From Oscillospiraceae bacterium (GTDB taxonomy: Bacteria; Bacillota; Clostridia; Oscillospirales; Ruminococcaceae): a DNA stretch of 7,040 bases. Each line of letters opens with the position of its first letter. Position 1 is the stretch's first letter. Shown here in pieces: positions 5,725 to 7,040 of this stretch. The translations under genes were made by a program, and so were the position numbers. The notes under the pieces were generated by a model. It did no database searches and was not told where the DNA came from. It saw nothing but the letters and a program-made list of their open reading frames with translations. Location: assembly GCA_019420135.1 (NCBI GenBank), contig JAHZHS010000025.1:10629-17668 (forward strand), read 5' to 3'.

Positions 5725-7040
5725 ATGTTTGAGAAGCATTCGTATCATCCCAATTCGGACAACAAGACCGGCAAAAACTGCCAGAAAGAGGGAAAAATCA
5801 TGAATCGGAAATCCATTGCAGCCATCGTGGCCGCCGCTCTGCTGGGAGTCGGCGCCGTCTCCTATATCGCCCTGCGCCCCCAGGTGGGGCCGGAGGCGGC
5901 GCTTCCCGTCGCCGTCCAGCCCGCCGAGGAGGACAGCACCGCCCCGGAATCCACCACCTCTCCCGCCGTCAATCAGGAGGAGCCCGATACCGTCCAGGAG
6001 GAAACCGGGCCGGAGATCACCGAAACCACCCCGGACAGCACCTCCGACACGGTGTCCGCGGAAAAGCAGACCGCAACCCAAGCCCCGGCAGCAGCTCCGG
6101 CGGAACCCGCCGCCCAGACCGTGACGCCCGATGCGGAGCCCGCCGCGGCGGACACCACCGGGACCGACAGCGGCAATCAGGGCAGCGGCGCCGTCCAGGT
6201 GGGGGATCAGCAGCAGGCAAATCCCCAGCCCACCGCCCAGCCCGGCGGCAATGACAGCCAGCAGGGCGGCCAGGAGGAAGGCCAGCAGAGCGGACAGCCG
6301 GGCGACGGACAGGATACCCCGTCCCAGCCTTCCGCCCAGACCCCGGTTCAGGGAGCGGATATCCTGGCGCTGACCAACCAGGCCCGTCAGGAGAACGGCC
6401 TCGCCGCCCTGAGCGCCGCATCGGAGCAGACCGCTGCCGATACCCGCGCCAGGGAACTGGCCCAGGTTTTCTCCCATACCCGCCCCGACGGCAGCAGCTG
6501 CTTCACGGCGGTGACCGGCTCCTACACCTATGAGGGAGAGAACATTGCCTACATCCAGGGCGAGGCTTCGGCCCAGCGGTTCCTGGAGCTGTGGATGGGT
6601 TCGGAGGGACACCGGGCCAACATCCTGAGCAGCAATTATGTGTCCATGGCGGTGGGCGTCTTTTATGATTCTGCCACCAACACCACCTACGCAGTGCAGA
6701 TGTTCTTCGGTGAGCCGCTGACCCCGGCGCAGCCCACCTACACCTACGTGGATACGGTGGTCGCTCCCACCTGCACCGAGCAGGGCTACACCCTGCACAC
6801 CTGCCAGGAGGACGACAGCAAGTCCTACAAGGACAATTACACCGATGCCCTGGGCCATGACTGGGACGAGGGCACGGAGACCCAGGCGGCCACCTGCACC
6901 GTGGACGGCGTGAAAACCTTCACCTGCTCCCGCTGCAGCGAGACCCGGACCGAGGCCATCCCCGCCACCGGCCACCAGACCGAGGTCCAGGGCGCCCGGG
7001 AAGCCACCTGCACCCAGGACGGCTACACCGGCGACACGGT
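5725..7040 (+). CDS. Secreted or membrane-anchored CAP-domain protein with C-terminal cysteine/PATGH modules (partial at right edge)
   Basis: 438 codons are visible and the frame is open at the right edge. After a hydrophilic 25-residue N-terminus comes NRKS and a hydrophobic segment at about 31-50, a Sec signal peptide or signal anchor. Residues 53-209 are a long Glu/Thr/Pro/Gln-rich linker, probably disordered. Residues 211-330 are a CAP (SCP/PR1-like) domain, starting ADILALTNQARQENGL; His251 (in SHTRPDGS), Glu272 (in GENIA) and His296 (in GHRANIL) match the conserved cleft residues of the family. From residue 342 begin cysteine-containing modules of about 40 residues with TCT..G..T.TC and, in the second, CSRC and IPATGH, a style common in clostridial surface proteins. 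Bacterial CAP proteins are extracellular and their biochemical activity is mostly unknown. The gene has its own structured leader. The start at 5725 has the best ribosome site; 5800 (residue 26) would give a more typical signal peptide. Confidence 0.93.
   Translation, partial: MFEKHSYHPNSDNKTGKNCQKEGKIMNRKSIAAIVAAALLGVGAVSYIALRPQVGPEAALPVAVQPAEEDSTAPESTTSPAVNQEEPDTVQEETGPEITETTPDSTSDTVSAEKQTATQAPAAAPAEPAAQTVTPDAEPAAADTTGTDSGNQGSGAVQVGDQQQANPQPTAQPGGNDSQQGGQEEGQQSGQPGDGQDTPSQPSAQTPVQGADILALTNQARQENGLAALSAASEQTAADTRARELAQVFSHTRPDGSSCFTAVTGSYTYEGENIAYIQGEASAQRFLELWMGSEGHRANILSSNYVSMAVGVFYDSATNTTYAVQMFFGEPLTPAQPTYTYVDTVVAPTCTEQGYTLHTCQEDDSKSYKDNYTDALGHDWDEGTETQAATCTVDGVKTFTCSRCSETRTEAIPATGHQTEVQGAREATCTQDGYTGDT
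6748..7040 (+). repeat. Tandem cysteine-containing C-terminal modules of the CAP protein (partial)
   Basis: Three module starts are visible: VAPTCTEQGYT (Cys350), QAATCTVDGVKT (Cys391) and REATCTQDGYT (Cys429), spaced 41 and 38 residues. The second has a CxxC pair (Cys401, Cys404) and ends IPATGH, and the first ends DALGH. The third runs into the right edge, so the true number is unknown. The modules probably space or display the CAP domain at the cell surface. Confidence 0.7.

Noticed and set aside
5587..6975. Minus-strand open frame of 462 codons opposite the CAP gene
   Set aside because: The plus strand carries an unmistakable CAP domain. The antisense product is Gly/Leu-rich with no motif and is a shadow of GC-rich codons.

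Overview
The window looks like chromosomal DNA from a GC-rich, Gram-positive gut Clostridia, probably of the Faecalibacterium/Subdoligranulum/Gemmiger kind (Oscillospiraceae). This placement is inferred from three things: high GC in the genes but AT-rich sigma-A-type promoters; strong AGGAGG ribosome sites; and protein styles common in that group (Sel1-repeat proteins with one membrane span, and CAP-domain secreted proteins with cysteine-rich modules ending in PATGH). There is no marker gene that fixes the genus. I see no tRNA, rRNA, transposase, phage gene or CRISPR array.

Layout. (1) Positions 1-1891, minus strand: the first 630 codons of a large cytoplasmic protein of unrecognised family. 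It has a helical N-terminal region carrying an Arg-Asn-x3-His motif like that of HEPN ribonucleases, a central coiled coil, an unassigned alpha/beta-like region, and an Ala/Pro-rich linker that runs off the left edge. (2) Positions 1892-2185: a divergent intergenic region with two back-to-back sigma-A-like promoters about 50 bp apart. The rightward leader carries two tandem perfect hairpins just before the ribosome site. (3) Positions 2186-5251, plus strand: a 1021-residue Sel1-repeat protein with nine perfect-length 36-residue repeats in the cytoplasm, one transmembrane helix and a ~290-residue extracellular domain. It ends at a strong rho-independent terminator (5287-5333). (4) Positions 5252-5724: a 473-bp intergenic region. 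After the terminator it holds an isolated long hairpin and then a compact run of predicted helices (5497-5668) that looks like a structured 5' leader RNA. (5) Position 5725 to the right edge, plus strand: a secreted or membrane-anchored CAP-domain protein with a long disordered linker and the start of cysteine-containing C-terminal modules.

How the parts may work together. The HEPN-motif protein and the Sel1 membrane protein are divergently transcribed from a shared regulatory region, so co-regulation is plausible. Sel1 repeats are protein-docking surfaces. With the repeats inside and an unknown domain outside, the Sel1 protein could couple an outside signal to a cytoplasmic partner, and the divergent neighbour is one candidate. 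This is inference. The CAP gene is separated by a terminator and has its own leader, so it is probably an independent unit of envelope function. The least explained items are the HEPN-like motif in the first gene, the leader hairpins before the Sel1 gene and the structured RNA before the CAP gene.
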